A stretch of DNA of 55,893 nt from Ignavibacteriaceae bacterium (GTDB taxonomy: Bacteria > Bacteroidota > Ignavibacteria > Ignavibacteriales > Ignavibacteriaceae), in contig JARLHC010000167.1 of assembly GCA_031292455.1 (NCBI GenBank), forward strand, positions 1 through 55,893, written 5' to 3'. Below the pieces are notes generated by a model. That model saw nothing but the letters and a program-made list of their open reading frames with translations. It had not been told where the DNA came from and made no database searches. Positions 18,020 to 27,989 of this stretch are shown here, in pieces. How positions within the stretch are numbered: position 1 is the stretch's first letter; each line of letters opens with the position of its first letter. The position numbers and the translations under genes were made by a program.

Positions 18020-18072
18020 GACGTTTTTCGTTTTACAGTCGAAAACTAATAAAAGAATTGTGACTTTGCAAA
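18020..18072 (-). promoter_or_regulatory. Promoter and operator of the RND efflux operon
   Basis: On the minus strand TTTG (18072-18069), a 20-bp spacer and TAGTTTTC (18048-18041) form a Bacteroidota-type promoter. Immediately downstream is GAC-N15-GTC (18040-18020), 21 bp, beginning with the same TTTCGAC that overlaps the -7 box of the EmrAB operon. The GAC-to-GTC distance is identical in both operons. Confidence 0.6.
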
Positions 18073-18111
18073 TAAAATACAGAATATTGGCTTTTTTGAG
18101 CTAAAACGAAT

Positions 18112-18137
18112 AAAAAAAGCTGCCTTCATAGGCAGCT
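18112..18137 (-). terminator. Terminator of the phosphorylase-protease operon
   Basis: AGCTGCC (18118-18124) and GGCAGCT (18131-18137) form a stem. On the minus strand it is followed by seven Ts, so it ends transcription coming from the protease gene. Confidence 0.8.
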
Positions 18138-18149
18138 CTTATTTATATC

Positions 18150-18221
18150 TTATTGGTGGGGATCCAAATCAGGTGGTCCGGGTTCACTTTTATCCTCTAT
18201 ATCCTTTCCTTCTTCTAACAT
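18150..18221 (-). CDS. Possible 23-aa ORF after the protease gene
   Basis: A very short open frame, ATG to TAA, between the protease stop and the operon terminator. The peptide is acidic and ends with PGPPDLDPHQ. AAGGG lies 13 bases before the ATG, a little far. The in-frame stretch upstream is also open for seven codons. It could be a real small protein, for example a substrate or regulator of the protease, or chance. No homolog is recalled. Confidence 0.25.
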   Translation of the reverse strand: MLEEGKDIEDKSEPGPPDLDPHQ

Positions 18222-18263
18222 CTGATCAATTTTCCCTTCAGATCGCAGTTATAAATGTCTGAC

Positions 18264-19028
18264 TTATTCAACTAAACGGATTGTCCAGAAATCGTCTGAT
18301 AGATTTTCATCAAGCAAATAATCATAAGGCATTGTGAAATATCCAGCTAAACCCCAATTATTCCCCCAGCTGTTCCGTACAATAAAACGTTTTGCATTAT
18401 CATTATATCCTACCGCAAGAACTGCATGACCTCCCATATTTTGTTCATTCTTTTGGGGCATGTTTAATATACCCGAATTGGCTACAAAACCGGACTCAAA
18501 TGACGAATAAACTGTAAAACCAAATATAAACGGATATCCATCTGCCAGACAACCTTTCATTTGGTTTATATCTCTGTTTAATCGATGATATGATTCAACC
18601 TGATGCTTTAGCGCTGCTTTATAGCATTTAACCTGTGGTTTTTTAGTTAGCTTTTGAGGATCGTAGGGCCACATGGTTTCAGGACAGACACCCTGCTTAA
18701 CCACACTCTTTATACCATCGCGGATTTGTGCACCGCTGTCTGAATTTATTGCGTTTTCCATTGAACGCTCGTTATAATATATAAACAACCTTGATGGCAT
18801 AAAATCTTTTGAGCGGTTTTCTCTATCCAATCCGTATTCGAAAGCAGCTCCTATTGCGTTAGCCGTACAACTTCTTATTTGCCCCTGATCATAAATAGGC
18901 GGACACTCTTTTCTTAGGTCTGCTTTTAATGGAAGTTTTTTAACTATAGGTCTGGGTGCAGCATAAATTAAATCTCGGTGATCCGGAATATCTGGAATCC
19001 ATCCATAATGAGCAGTTTTATTTGCCAT
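18264..19028 (-). CDS. Papain-family (C1) cysteine peptidase
   Basis: 254 aa, essentially a bare catalytic domain. The residues of a papain fold are in place: oxyanion Gln48 in DQGQ, Cys54 in SCTANA, His201 in GGHAVLAVGY, and Asn219 in RNSWGNNWG. The N-terminal YGWIPDIPDHRDLIYAAP is typical of bacterial C1A proteins. No signal peptide or autoinhibitory propeptide is seen, so it is probably cytoplasmic or exported by another route. AAGGAAA precedes the ATG. It follows the phosphorylase-like gene by 60 bp on the same strand and shares its terminator. Target unknown. Confidence 0.88.
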   Translation of the reverse strand: MANKTAHYGWIPDIPDHRDLIYAAPRPIVKKLPLKADLRKECPPIYDQGQIRSCTANAIGAAFEYGLDRENRSKDFMPSRLFIYYNERSMENAINSDSGAQIRDGIKSVVKQGVCPETMWPYDPQKLTKKPQVKCYKAALKHQVESYHRLNRDINQMKGCLADGYPFIFGFTVYSSFESGFVANSGILNMPQKNEQNMGGHAVLAVGYNDNAKRFIVRNSWGNNWGLAGYFTMPYDYLLDENLSDDFWTIRLVE

Positions 19029-19088
19029 ATTATTATTTCCTTATGGTTTAATTACAAAATTGAATTATGGTCAGATAATAAATTTCCT

Positions 19089-20162
19089 CTAGGATGCAAT
19101 AATTGACCAGCAGGCAATAGCACTGTTAATAGTCGTCCAGTAACCATATTTTTCATATATGCGGCCTGCCATTTCAACTTGCTGTTTATACGATAAAGTG
19201 CCATCTATCTGTGGATCGCTTGCATTTCTTACCGCTATCCATGCGGGTGCTTTGGTACCTAAATTTTGGCATACTAAACCTAAAGCTGCATCCCCCATTT
19301 CTACAGCTGTTCCAAGCTCCTGCAGGCCGAAATGATCCCTTGAGTCATCAAATGCGAAGAAATCTGTCGTTACCACATCTATTTTTTTATCTGCCGTTAA
19401 AGGCCTTATAATGATCTTTGGCTCTCGTTTAAGAGCAGGTAAACGGTCTAATGTTACTCCCATTAGATTTTTGTTAGCATACGAAATTTCTTTTAATGAA
19501 ATGTTTTTCTTACAGGTATATTCTGATTGGGCAAAAGATGATTTCTTGAAAGTACGCTGGCAATCAAACTTGACCGTTTTGCTTGCTACAACATCCCCTA
19601 AAACAATATTTGAACCAATACCTCCTGCAGTACCGGTTGTGATAACGATAGACGGGTTGGTTTCTGCAATTATTTGCTGCCAATATTCGCATACCGGAAG
19701 TTTTGCGCCGTCTCTGGCAAGATGAAGTTCCGATTTTAAACAGATTATCGATTTATCACCGATTTGAGTTTTAAACCAGAGACCAAGCCTGTCTTCTATT
19801 AGTGCAGGAGCCCCCTTTTTAATAATAGGCTTAAACTCTTTTTTCCAGTTATGTGCATATATGTACCAATCTGTTTTACTCCTGTATCCCGGTGTCAAAA
19901 CATCGGAAAGGGCCAGTGCTTCTGCAACTGTCCATGTGACTACCAGAATATCTGCATTGGGTAATTTATTGTTGGCATCCGGCTTTTTACTCAATGGCTT
20001 TGGAATTGGTATCTTTCCTTTAGGCCATGGTATTGTCGGCAGTGTTCTTGGTGCCATAAAAGCTGGTTGTGGACTTGAAGATTTCAATGCGGTTGTTGAA
20101 TCTTCTGGATCATATGTAAGTATATGATCAATTATTTGATCTTCTGTTTTTGGTGTATTCAT
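19089..20162 (-). CDS. Nucleoside phosphorylase/nucleosidase-like protein
   Basis: 357 aa. After a proline-rich 70-residue N-terminal segment comes a PNP/UDP-type fold: ILVVTWTVAEALAL (72-85), the phosphate- or base-site loop TTGTAGGIGSNIVLGDVVAS (about 175-194), then AVEMGDAALGLV in the place of the family VEMExAA motif, and AVRNASDP near the C-terminus. Relatives cleave glycosidic bonds of nucleosides, MTA or SAH. Similar domains also act as effectors in bacterial NLR-like immunity. The pairing with a protease and the long N-terminal extension argue against plain purine salvage, but function is open. Confidence 0.7.
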   Translation of the reverse strand: MNTPKTEDQIIDHILTYDPEDSTTALKSSSPQPAFMAPRTLPTIPWPKGKIPIPKPLSKKPDANNKLPNADILVVTWTVAEALALSDVLTPGYRSKTDWYIYAHNWKKEFKPIIKKGAPALIEDRLGLWFKTQIGDKSIICLKSELHLARDGAKLPVCEYWQQIIAETNPSIVITTGTAGGIGSNIVLGDVVASKTVKFDCQRTFKKSSFAQSEYTCKKNISLKEISYANKNLMGVTLDRLPALKREPKIIIRPLTADKKIDVVTTDFFAFDDSRDHFGLQELGTAVEMGDAALGLVCQNLGTKAPAWIAVRNASDPQIDGTLSYKQQVEMAGRIYEKYGYWTTINSAIACWSIIAS

Positions 20163-20448
20163 AACGATATCCTTTTATTAATAAAATATTAATTGTTACT
20201 TTGGCACGATTATGAAACTAAACCTATAGGATCACTATAACGTAATTTTGTTTGCTGGATATTTATGCTGAAATGAGAAATAAAAATGAAGAACTAGTCT
20301 AAATAAAATTATCGAATCTTTGTATATAAAATCAAAAGTCCCGATCATTGTTTAAAGTAGTTGGTAGTGAAAGCGACATTAAACCTTCAATAAATTAATA
20401 ATTAATTATTAAAAAGGCAAATAGAAATTATCTCGGTTTTCTCTGCTC
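20163..20448. other. Intergenic region, no gene seen
   Basis: AT-rich gap between two minus-strand transcription units. It should hold the promoter of the phosphorylase-protease operon. No open frame or strong hairpin is seen. Confidence 0.35.
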
Positions 20449-22941
20449 CTATTTTAGGTACATCATCTTCTTTGTAGATGTAAAATTCTTCTTTCCGTCA
20501 AGCGAGTTTGCCTGGATTGAATAGAAATATACACCGCTTGCTAATGAAGATGAACTGAAGTATATCTCGTATGTCCCCGCTTGCTTAATTTCATTTGATA
20601 ACTCGCTTACAAGCTGCCCCAGCGAATTATAAACAGCCAGTTTCACATTGCTGTCAAACGGCAGCGAATACCTTATTCTTGTGCTCGGATTAAATGGGTT
20701 CGGGAAATTATTCTCAAGTGAATAAACATTTGGAATGTAACTTACATTAACCTCTATCTCGTTCGAGTACTTAAATCTGCCGTCATTATCCACTTGTTTT
20801 AATCTGTAAAAATATCTCCCGTTTGTCAGATACTTCTTATCTGTGAATGAATATCGTTTCGGCGAGTTGCTGTTCCCGGAACCCATAACTTCACCGGCTT
20901 TCTCCCAGCTTGCATTTTGATTCTTTCTTTCAATCTCAAAATGATTATTGTTCACTTCTGTTTGTGTTATCCAATCAAGCCTAACTGAATTATTTGCACT
21001 CTTATATGTAAAGGATGTTAATTCAACCGGTAAAGTGATAGAAGCATTAGTTATTAAACCTGTTACTGTGGCTATCCAGATGTTGCCATTGCTATCTGCA
21101 ATTAAAGAGTTCATTGAAGTGATATTATTCTGTGCTGCGAAAATAGTATCCATAATATTTGCCCATGTATTCCCTGTATCGGTTGATTTCAGACAGTATT
21201 TGCCTCCTGCTGAATATAATGTCGAACCAAAGTGGCAAACTGAAGTCAAATTAGCAGTTGCCGCGTAACCGGGTACCGCGATTCTATTCCATGTAGCACC
21301 GCCATTAGTTGTTTTAAGTATGATCCCCGTGCCGACAGAAATACCATTAAGTCCGTCATAAAAATTAATTCCATTAATAGCTAACTGGTCGGTAGTATTT
21401 ACAGTTGACACATTCCAGAAAACTCCCTGATCCGTTGTATATAAAATTGTAGAATGGTTTCCGCCTGCCGCCCCATGATTTGCATCAGCAAAGGAAACAC
21501 AATTAAGAGTTTGGTATGCTTTATTCACCAGATTGGACCACGTAGCCCCGCCATTTGTAGTTTTATAAATAATATCTACATTTGAATTATAGTTCCCGAC
21601 CACAAATCCAATATTTTCATCTATAAAATAAACGCCTGCATTATTTATAGAGTTAGAAACTGAATCACGGATAACCTGAGTCCATGTCAAACCTGCATTT
21701 GTAGTTTTCAGGGCCTGCCCCTTTTGACTGGCAGCAAAACCCAAGCTATCATTCAAAAAATAAATTCCTTTTGACCAAAGACATTTATTGCCGGATACCA
21801 TATAACTCATATCAAACGAGGCACCGGAGTCGGTTGATTTAAAAAATATTCCATCACCCCCGCAAGCATAAATATTATTATTTACAATATTTATTGAAGA
21901 CATAGTTGATGAAGGATGATTATTTTCAACTGCCCATGAATTCCCGAAATCAGAGCTCAAAATTATATTTCCATTACCACCGGAAACAATTAATGTATCA
22001 TAAAATCCTAACACTATGGCTGGAGTAAACCCGGATACTGTTGGCAATGGTATCCAGTTAGTTCCACCATCGGTAGTTCTACATATTACGGTTCCGGGAG
22101 TTGCTGATCCACCAACAGCAATTCCATTCAACTGATCTTTAAAATATATTGATTGAAAATTCACATAAGTTTTATTTCCTGCCGTTTGCACCATTTGATT
22201 CCATGTAACTCCTCCATCAGTTGTTTTAAGAAAAATAGTTGGTTCATAACCCAAAGCCGTAGAGCCCCAGCCGCATGAAACAGCCGTGGTTGCAGAAGTA
22301 AACTTAACTCCCCATTGATCAAGTCTTGAATATGTTAGGCTCGGATCAAAAGCGACACTCCCTTTAGCCCATGTCGTTCCGTTGGTTGTATACCATATAT
22401 TACCATCGGCCCCGGTTGCTATTCCCACAGTAGGACTGTAAAAATCCATGGCTTCCATTGCGGCAGAAATCGTTGCTGTTGTTGTCCAGCTGTTCCCGCC
22501 GTCAGTTGATTTATATATTATTGATGAAGTTCCATTGGTGCATAAAGTAAATCCCAGATTGGCATCGAAAAAATGAATTTTAGTAACAGCATATGTTATA
22601 TTGGGTACAAAAAGTGATTGCCAGGTATCCCCACCATCGGTTGTTTTTAATATCTTTCCGCTATTGCATCCGGCAAATCCTGTCGTTGAATTAATAAAAG
22701 AGATATCAAAAACAAAATTGCTTAAAGAATTTATATGGAACTTATCAATCCAGGTAATTCCCCGGTCAGTTGATTTGAATATACTTTGATTTGCACCTCC
22801 AAGCCAGGCTGTATTCGCATCTGTTGTGCAGCCTCCTTTGATGGCTGGTATTGGTGTATCATAAGCTTTTCGCCATGTTTGAGAATTTGTAAAGGTATTT
22901 AGAAAAAGCGGAATGAATAGAAAGAGTATAATTTTTTTCAA
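20449..22941 (-). CDS. Secreted BNR/YCF48-repeat protein with T9SS sorting domain
   Basis: 830 aa. A signal peptide ends near TNSQ-T (about 21). Roughly residues 25-635 contain about thirteen degenerate BNR/YCF48 motifs of the form (K/S)TTDGGxTW, predicting one or two seven-blade beta-propellers. A fibronectin-like segment with LPVELTSFTYK follows. The last 85 residues form a type IX secretion sorting domain (NNFPNPFNPSTRIRYSLP ... LASGVYFYSIQA ... KMMYLK). The protein is therefore exported by T9SS to the cell surface or medium. The start is TTG with GAGG upstream. In this lineage such proteins are abundant and mostly of unknown ligand. Confidence 0.85.
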   Translation of the reverse strand: MKKIILFLFIPLFLNTFTNSQTWRKAYDTPIPAIKGGCTTDANTAWLGGANQSIFKSTDRGITWIDKFHINSLSNFVFDISFINSTTGFAGCNSGKILKTTDGGDTWQSLFVPNITYAVTKIHFFDANLGFTLCTNGTSSIIYKSTDGGNSWTTTATISAAMEAMDFYSPTVGIATGADGNIWYTTNGTTWAKGSVAFDPSLTYSRLDQWGVKFTSATTAVSCGWGSTALGYEPTIFLKTTDGGVTWNQMVQTAGNKTYVNFQSIYFKDQLNGIAVGGSATPGTVICRTTDGGTNWIPLPTVSGFTPAIVLGFYDTLIVSGGNGNIILSSDFGNSWAVENNHPSSTMSSINIVNNNIYACGGDGIFFKSTDSGASFDMSYMVSGNKCLWSKGIYFLNDSLGFAASQKGQALKTTNAGLTWTQVIRDSVSNSINNAGVYFIDENIGFVVGNYNSNVDIIYKTTNGGATWSNLVNKAYQTLNCVSFADANHGAAGGNHSTILYTTDQGVFWNVSTVNTTDQLAINGINFYDGLNGISVGTGIILKTTNGGATWNRIAVPGYAATANLTSVCHFGSTLYSAGGKYCLKSTDTGNTWANIMDTIFAAQNNITSMNSLIADSNGNIWIATVTGLITNASITLPVELTSFTYKSANNSVRLDWITQTEVNNNHFEIERKNQNASWEKAGEVMGSGNSNSPKRYSFTDKKYLTNGRYFYRLKQVDNDGRFKYSNEIEVNVSYIPNVYSLENNFPNPFNPSTRIRYSLPFDSNVKLAVYNSLGQLVSELSNEIKQAGTYEIYFSSSSLASGVYFYSIQANSLDGKKNFTSTKKMMYLK

Positions 22942-23230
22942 CTTTTACCTCATGAAAAAGAATTGAACTGGTTTGATAAATGAAAGAGATATAAATTGAA
23001 GAGATCAACAGAAAATCATCATAGCTTTATTCAGTGTATCAATAACTCTCAATTGCAGATTTGACTCTTTGAAACCTAATAATAATAAACTAAAGTTTCA
23101 ATCAGAAAATCCCCTTCACCCTGCCCGCATCTTTATAAATATTTTTATGTATTGTCATTAAATTTTTAATTATTTTTATATAAAATAGTCTACTGTAATG
23201 TTTCTGCATTTACAAATTTAGAAATAAATT

Positions 23231-24486
23231 ATGCCGGAATTGTTATTAAATGAATATGCCAAACCGGGGAAACAGCATTTCAAAATATTATTTATTAGCT
23301 GGGCAGGTTGGTTATTCGACTTTTATGATCTTATACTTTTTTCTTTCCTCCTCCTCCCTATAGGACGCGAACTTCACTTTTCAGATATACAATTATCTTA
23401 TGTAATGGGAACCTCCCTTGCCGCTACTGCACTGGGAGGTGTTCTATTCGGTATCCTCTCCGATAGGTATGGCAGAAAATCGGTTCTCAAATTGACTATT
23501 ATTACTTATAGCGTTGGTACATTTCTTTGTGGCCTCGCACCAAATCTCTCTTTGCTTCTTATCTTCAGGATTATTACCGGACTCGGAGTCGGAGGTGAGT
23601 GGGCAACCGGCCAAACTTATATCGGTGAAACTTTTCCTGCAAAAATAAGAGGAAGATATGGGGCAATTATGCAGACCGGCGCTCCCTTCGGAATTCTCCT
23701 GGCTTCTGTGGTCGGCGGTTTCCTGTCTCCCGCTTTGGGCTGGCGGGCTTGTTTCTTCGTTTCTATCCTCCCTGCATTGATTGTGATTTTTATAAGAAAT
23801 AAATTGCCTGAATCAGATGTCTGGATTTTAAGAAGGAATTTTGTCTCCTCACAAAAGAACTTGCCTAAAGAAAAAAGTAAATTTTTCTTGCTCTTTTCTA
23901 ATCAATACAGAAAGCTGTTCCTCTTCTCTCTTATCCTCGCAGTTTTTGATATGTCCGCTTATTGGTTTACTTATTCCTGGCTTCCGGCTTATCTTAACCA
24001 GCAAAGACATTTTACCATGACAAAATCAGCTGTTTGGATGATTGTAACTCAGCTTGGCGGATTAGCAGGATATCTTTCCTTTGGTTTTGCAGCTGATAAA
24101 TTCGGCAGAAGACCCACTTATTCAATTTATTCCGTAGTGATGGCCGTAGGTCTGGTTATGATTACTCTGATGTGGGATTATATAATAATTTACCCTTCCC
24201 TTATTTTGATATTCATGTTTTTAGTAGGTTTCGGTACTGGCATGTTTAGCGGGTATGGTCCTTTATTTGCCGAACTATTTCCTACCGGTATCAGAAATAC
24301 AGCCATGGGCTCCGCATTTAATCTGGCCAGAGGTATCCAATTCTTTACTCCGGTTATTTCGCTTCCATTGCAGTTACATACGGACTGGCTGGAGGAATTT
24401 CAATAGCAGCATTATTCGCCTTATTAACAGGGATATGGATTTGGGTATTTCCTGAAACTAAAGGAAAGAAAATCGAGATATATTAA
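23231..24486 (+). pseudogene. MFS organic-acid/sugar transporter with C-terminal frameshift
   Basis: A 12-helix MFS carrier resembling the sialate/aromatic-acid symporter groups. Motif A is GILSDRYGRKSVLKL after helix 2, and RIITGLGVGGEWATGQTYIGE follows. The first frame stops at 24406 after 391 aa inside the last helices. Reading one base later from TTT at 24357-24359 continues with ASIAVTYGLAGGISIAA and ends WVFPETKGKKIEIY at 24486, the normal MFS ending. One T appears to be missing from a short T run. This may be a real lesion or a sequence error. Its neighbour is the GH28 gene, so sugar-acid uptake is plausible. Confidence 0.8.
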
Positions 24487-24522
24487 TCTCTGCTTCCCGT
24501 GCCGGATCTTTTTAAGCAAAAC

Positions 24523-26043
24523 CTACTTTAATACGCACAATTTCTTTGTTTCATTAAAGCTGCCTGACTGCAGTTTATAGAAATAAACTCCGCTTGCTAA
24601 ATTATTTGCTCTAAACATCAAACTATGTTTGCCGGCCGCCTGCTGCTCATTAACTAATGTTGAAACTTCATTTCCCAAAATATTATATACCCTAAGTGAA
24701 ACAAAGCTGCTTTGTGGTATCTGGTAGCTGATAGTTGTAGTCGGATTAAATGGATTAGGATAATTCTGTTCCAGCAGGTAGCCGTCCGGTACTGCAGGAT
24801 GATTATCATTAATCCCTGTGATTAGCTGGCTTCTTAGCTCATAAATAATCCTTGGCCCTGATGTTACATTAATCAGCATCGTATCTGGATCAGATATTGT
24901 CGCATTTCGCAGTTCAATTCCTTTATATGCTGTAAGTTTCACATTCTGAAGTGTTATGTTGGTAAACGGTTCTTCTGGTACTCCTACAATAATTCCCGTC
25001 ACTGAGCTCGACGAAGAATTCGTTGATGTCAGGTTGATAACATTTATATCATGAAAATATGGAGTTGTGCTCGTTATTGGGTATAAAGTATCCGCGCTTT
25101 GAAGTGGAATTCCTGAATAAAATGCAGTAAAGTAAATCGGGTAGCGGACGTTTGTCATAGTCAGATTGCTGTATGTTATGCCCCGTACATTCCCCCCTCT
25201 GTCACGCTGCGATTTTATCCTTATGCCGTTATCAGTACCGGTAAATGTGCAGCTGTCAACCAGCATGCTGTCAACCCCACCGCTTGTATAACTGCCAATC
25301 GAAACTCCATGGCCGTGCATAAAAGTATTGTTTTTAATAGTTATATCTGTGCTTGCCGCAGTCCATCCCGGATCGGAACTGCTCGATCCGATTGCTATAT
25401 CATCATCTCCGTTATCGATGTAGCAGTTTGTTATTAATACTTTGTGACAGATGCTCGGATCAACTCCGTCGGTGTTCGGTGAATTCGAAGGTGCAATGAT
25501 TCTGATATCATGAACATACACATCATAGCAGTGGTTCGGGCATAAATGGAATTTCGGCGAATTTGTAAGAGTAACTTCTTTTACCTCCAGGTGGACTCCT
25601 TTATCAAGCTGTAGCATCCTTGGCCTCGGCGGATTATCTACTGTAGGCCACCAGACAGAACCCTGTCCGTCTATTGTCCCTTTTCCCTGGATAGTCATGT
25701 TGCTGAAACCGCTCGCGGATATGAAATTTTTAGTGTTGGTCAGCGGAAGTGATGTGTCTGCCCCGTCAGGATAATAATCCTTCATATTGGGCGAAGCCAG
25801 AATTGTAGCCCCGCTGTCTATCTGCATCGTCAGGTTATTTCCTTTTAGTATAAACGGCCCTGTCAGATAAACCCCGGGAGTGAATCTTACCATCCCGCCC
25901 CCCAGATTTGCAATGCTGTCAAAAGCTGCCTGGATGGCTTTTGTATCTTTGTGAATTCCATCTGCATATGCCCCCGGAATTTGGGAATATATACCCGCAG
26001 GAATGACGGTTATAAATGTTAGAATAAGAAAAATCTTTTTCAT
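24523..26043 (-). CDS. GH28 polygalacturonase-like enzyme with T9SS sorting domain
   Basis: 506 aa, secreted: signal peptide ending YSQ-I (about 20), a right-handed beta-helix, and a C-terminal Por/T9SS domain from about 425 (NYPNPFNPTTTISYQIP ... LASGVYFYKLQ). The four GH28 active-site motifs are present: NTDG (190-193) with D192, GDD (212-214), GHG (244-246) and RIK (275-277). The enzyme should hydrolyse polygalacturonic acid or rhamnogalacturonan outside the cell, or at the surface. It is convergent with the broken MFS gene and near a second beta-helix protein. Endo or exo mode cannot be decided. Confidence 0.9.
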   Translation of the reverse strand: MKKIFLILTFITVIPAGIYSQIPGAYADGIHKDTKAIQAAFDSIANLGGGMVRFTPGVYLTGPFILKGNNLTMQIDSGATILASPNMKDYYPDGADTSLPLTNTKNFISASGFSNMTIQGKGTIDGQGSVWWPTVDNPPRPRMLQLDKGVHLEVKEVTLTNSPKFHLCPNHCYDVYVHDIRIIAPSNSPNTDGVDPSICHKVLITNCYIDNGDDDIAIGSSSSDPGWTAASTDITIKNNTFMHGHGVSIGSYTSGGVDSMLVDSCTFTGTDNGIRIKSQRDRGGNVRGITYSNLTMTNVRYPIYFTAFYSGIPLQSADTLYPITSTTPYFHDINVINLTSTNSSSSSVTGIIVGVPEEPFTNITLQNVKLTAYKGIELRNATISDPDTMLINVTSGPRIIYELRSQLITGINDNHPAVPDGYLLEQNYPNPFNPTTTISYQIPQSSFVSLRVYNILGNEVSTLVNEQQAAGKHSLMFRANNLASGVYFYKLQSGSFNETKKLCVLK

Positions 26044-26199
26044 ATAGCTTTATGGTAATATTTATCTTTAAACATATCAAATAAAAGCAAAATCCAAAAT
26101 ACTTCTCATCATAATTGAATTAAGGACTAATTAGTACTAAATTTTAACTGTTAAGCCGGTCAATATCTTTCATTCTGTGTATTACATGGAAATAATTAA

Positions 26200-27912
26200 A
26201 TGAATCTCAGCAAATATTTAGTTCTGCTTTTGTTTCTTCCTATGCGACTGTTTGCCCAAACAACTTCAAATGGTAAGTATGATTTTATTGAACCGGTTGG
26301 GGATAAATATATGTTTTCTCATTTTCAAAAACCTGGCGAACCTGATGTTATTACCTTGCAGAGGGCCTTGGACTATATCTATTTCCGCAATATTGTTATG
26401 ACTCGGTATAAAAATGGATATGGATTAACGGGAGATACAACACTTACCACTCCATCGGAGCTGTTTATAGATAAGAGAATAACATTAACAGATTCCATTC
26501 ATGTGTGGAGTAACGAAACTATATCGTCCGATTTTGCAGGTAATAATTCCAACTGCAATGTCATTACGGTGGACTTAAATGATTCAACTAAAAATGCTGT
26601 TACTCTGTGGAATGGCTGGGGTGGCTCATATAACTCAAGTGTATTTAAGAATTGCTATTTCAATTTTATAAGTCCGGCATATAGCATGTTTTATCTTTTT
26701 AGACCGATGGGGACTACTGTAGATAATTGTTTTATTGAGGGAGGCTTTAAGCTTAAGAACGGTATAATTTTTTCCCAGTCATGCTTTTTTACCCTGCAGA
26801 AAATACAGATACAGGATGTTACCGGTTATGGCGTGTGGATTCCCGTTTATACAAATTATCCCCCGCCTTATGATTGGATAAAAGATCAACAGGGTTTGCC
26901 GAATTTTGGCGGCACCACTACAACTCTGTTAAATGAAGTGAATATTACCCGGAGTAAAATTGGATTGAAAATAGATTGCGGTGCTGTCGGAGAATTATAT
27001 TATACCAACTCATGCATTCAGTGTACTGATAGCTCTGCCCTCGTTTGCGATGGCGGAACTCATTTGAGTATTGATCATTTTTATACTGAGCAGGTTCCTC
27101 TTGTAAAATATCACGTCAAAGGAGACCGGTCTGCGGCTTTTCAGGATGTCGTTCCCGTTATAAAATTAGGCACTTCTTCGGGCGGTAATTATTATAATCT
27201 TGGAAGATATAATATTGCTAATAGTAAAATCGGCGGTAACGTATTTAATAATGGCGTGGGAATTAAAGTAGGATGGGCTGTTAGCTTAAATGTAAGTTAT
27301 ACTTATTTCGATTGGCTGAACCATTCCCTGGAAACTGATTCCAATACTGTTTCCGTCCTGTGGGAAGGTAATCATGAGGATCAGGCAGTAAATAATAAAT
27401 TAACCTGGATTATTGCTTCCGGCAGTATTGCGTCCAATTATGGTATAGCAGATTCTGACAGAATTACAATCATCTCAAGTACCTATTCCGGATGGAAACC
27501 TTCTCCTGTATCAGGCAGCCGGAATAGTATTTCCCCTCCTTTTACTAAAATTCCCTTGAGTGGTAGCTCGGGCACTCCAACATCTTTATCAGAAAACGAA
27601 ATCCATTTTACTGCTGCATCTCTTAACAGTTCAGAGGATATCTCCTTAGATCGATTCTCAAAAGATATTACTCTCGATTCTGTTTATGCTGTCACTAAAT
27701 ATCAGAATTCAAGTGTTACATGGAATTTAAAATATGGATGGAATAGATCGGATAGTTCTCAGGTGTGGACAGTTGATAAAACCACATCCGGAAAATTTAC
27801 CTATGCATCTTTTACTAATGCAGTTATATCACGGAATAATTTGCTTAGGTTAACTATAAGCAGGGTAGTGGGAATAGCAAATGAAATTTTTATTAAGATT
27901 TATTTCCATTAA
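26200..27912 (+). CDS. Secreted protein, probable right-handed beta-helix
   Basis: 570 aa with a signal peptide ending LFAQ-T (about 20). Many short strands with Asn ladders (VFKNCYFNF, TVDNCFIEGGF, FTLQKIQIQDVTGYGVW, YYTNSCIQC, LNVSYTYFDWL) suggest a pectate-lyase-like beta-helix at about 60-400. The C-terminal 110 residues look like a separate beta domain. No T9SS sorting domain and no known catalytic signature are seen. It is divergent from the GH28 gene with 156 bp between, so the two may be co-regulated. It could bind or cleave a polysaccharide, or be a phage-tail-spike-like fibre. Confidence 0.5.
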   Translation: MNLSKYLVLLLFLPMRLFAQTTSNGKYDFIEPVGDKYMFSHFQKPGEPDVITLQRALDYIYFRNIVMTRYKNGYGLTGDTTLTTPSELFIDKRITLTDSIHVWSNETISSDFAGNNSNCNVITVDLNDSTKNAVTLWNGWGGSYNSSVFKNCYFNFISPAYSMFYLFRPMGTTVDNCFIEGGFKLKNGIIFSQSCFFTLQKIQIQDVTGYGVWIPVYTNYPPPYDWIKDQQGLPNFGGTTTTLLNEVNITRSKIGLKIDCGAVGELYYTNSCIQCTDSSALVCDGGTHLSIDHFYTEQVPLVKYHVKGDRSAAFQDVVPVIKLGTSSGGNYYNLGRYNIANSKIGGNVFNNGVGIKVGWAVSLNVSYTYFDWLNHSLETDSNTVSVLWEGNHEDQAVNNKLTWIIASGSIASNYGIADSDRITIISSTYSGWKPSPVSGSRNSISPPFTKIPLSGSSGTPTSLSENEIHFTAASLNSSEDISLDRFSKDITLDSVYAVTKYQNSSVTWNLKYGWNRSDSSQVWTVDKTTSGKFTYASFTNAVISRNNLLRLTISRVVGIANEIFIKIYFH

Positions 27913-27989
27913 TAAATCCTCATCTCCTGCGGTTTGAGCGTCCAAATTCGCTCTGCCTGCTCGGTATTACTTCCCTAAATATTAATAAA

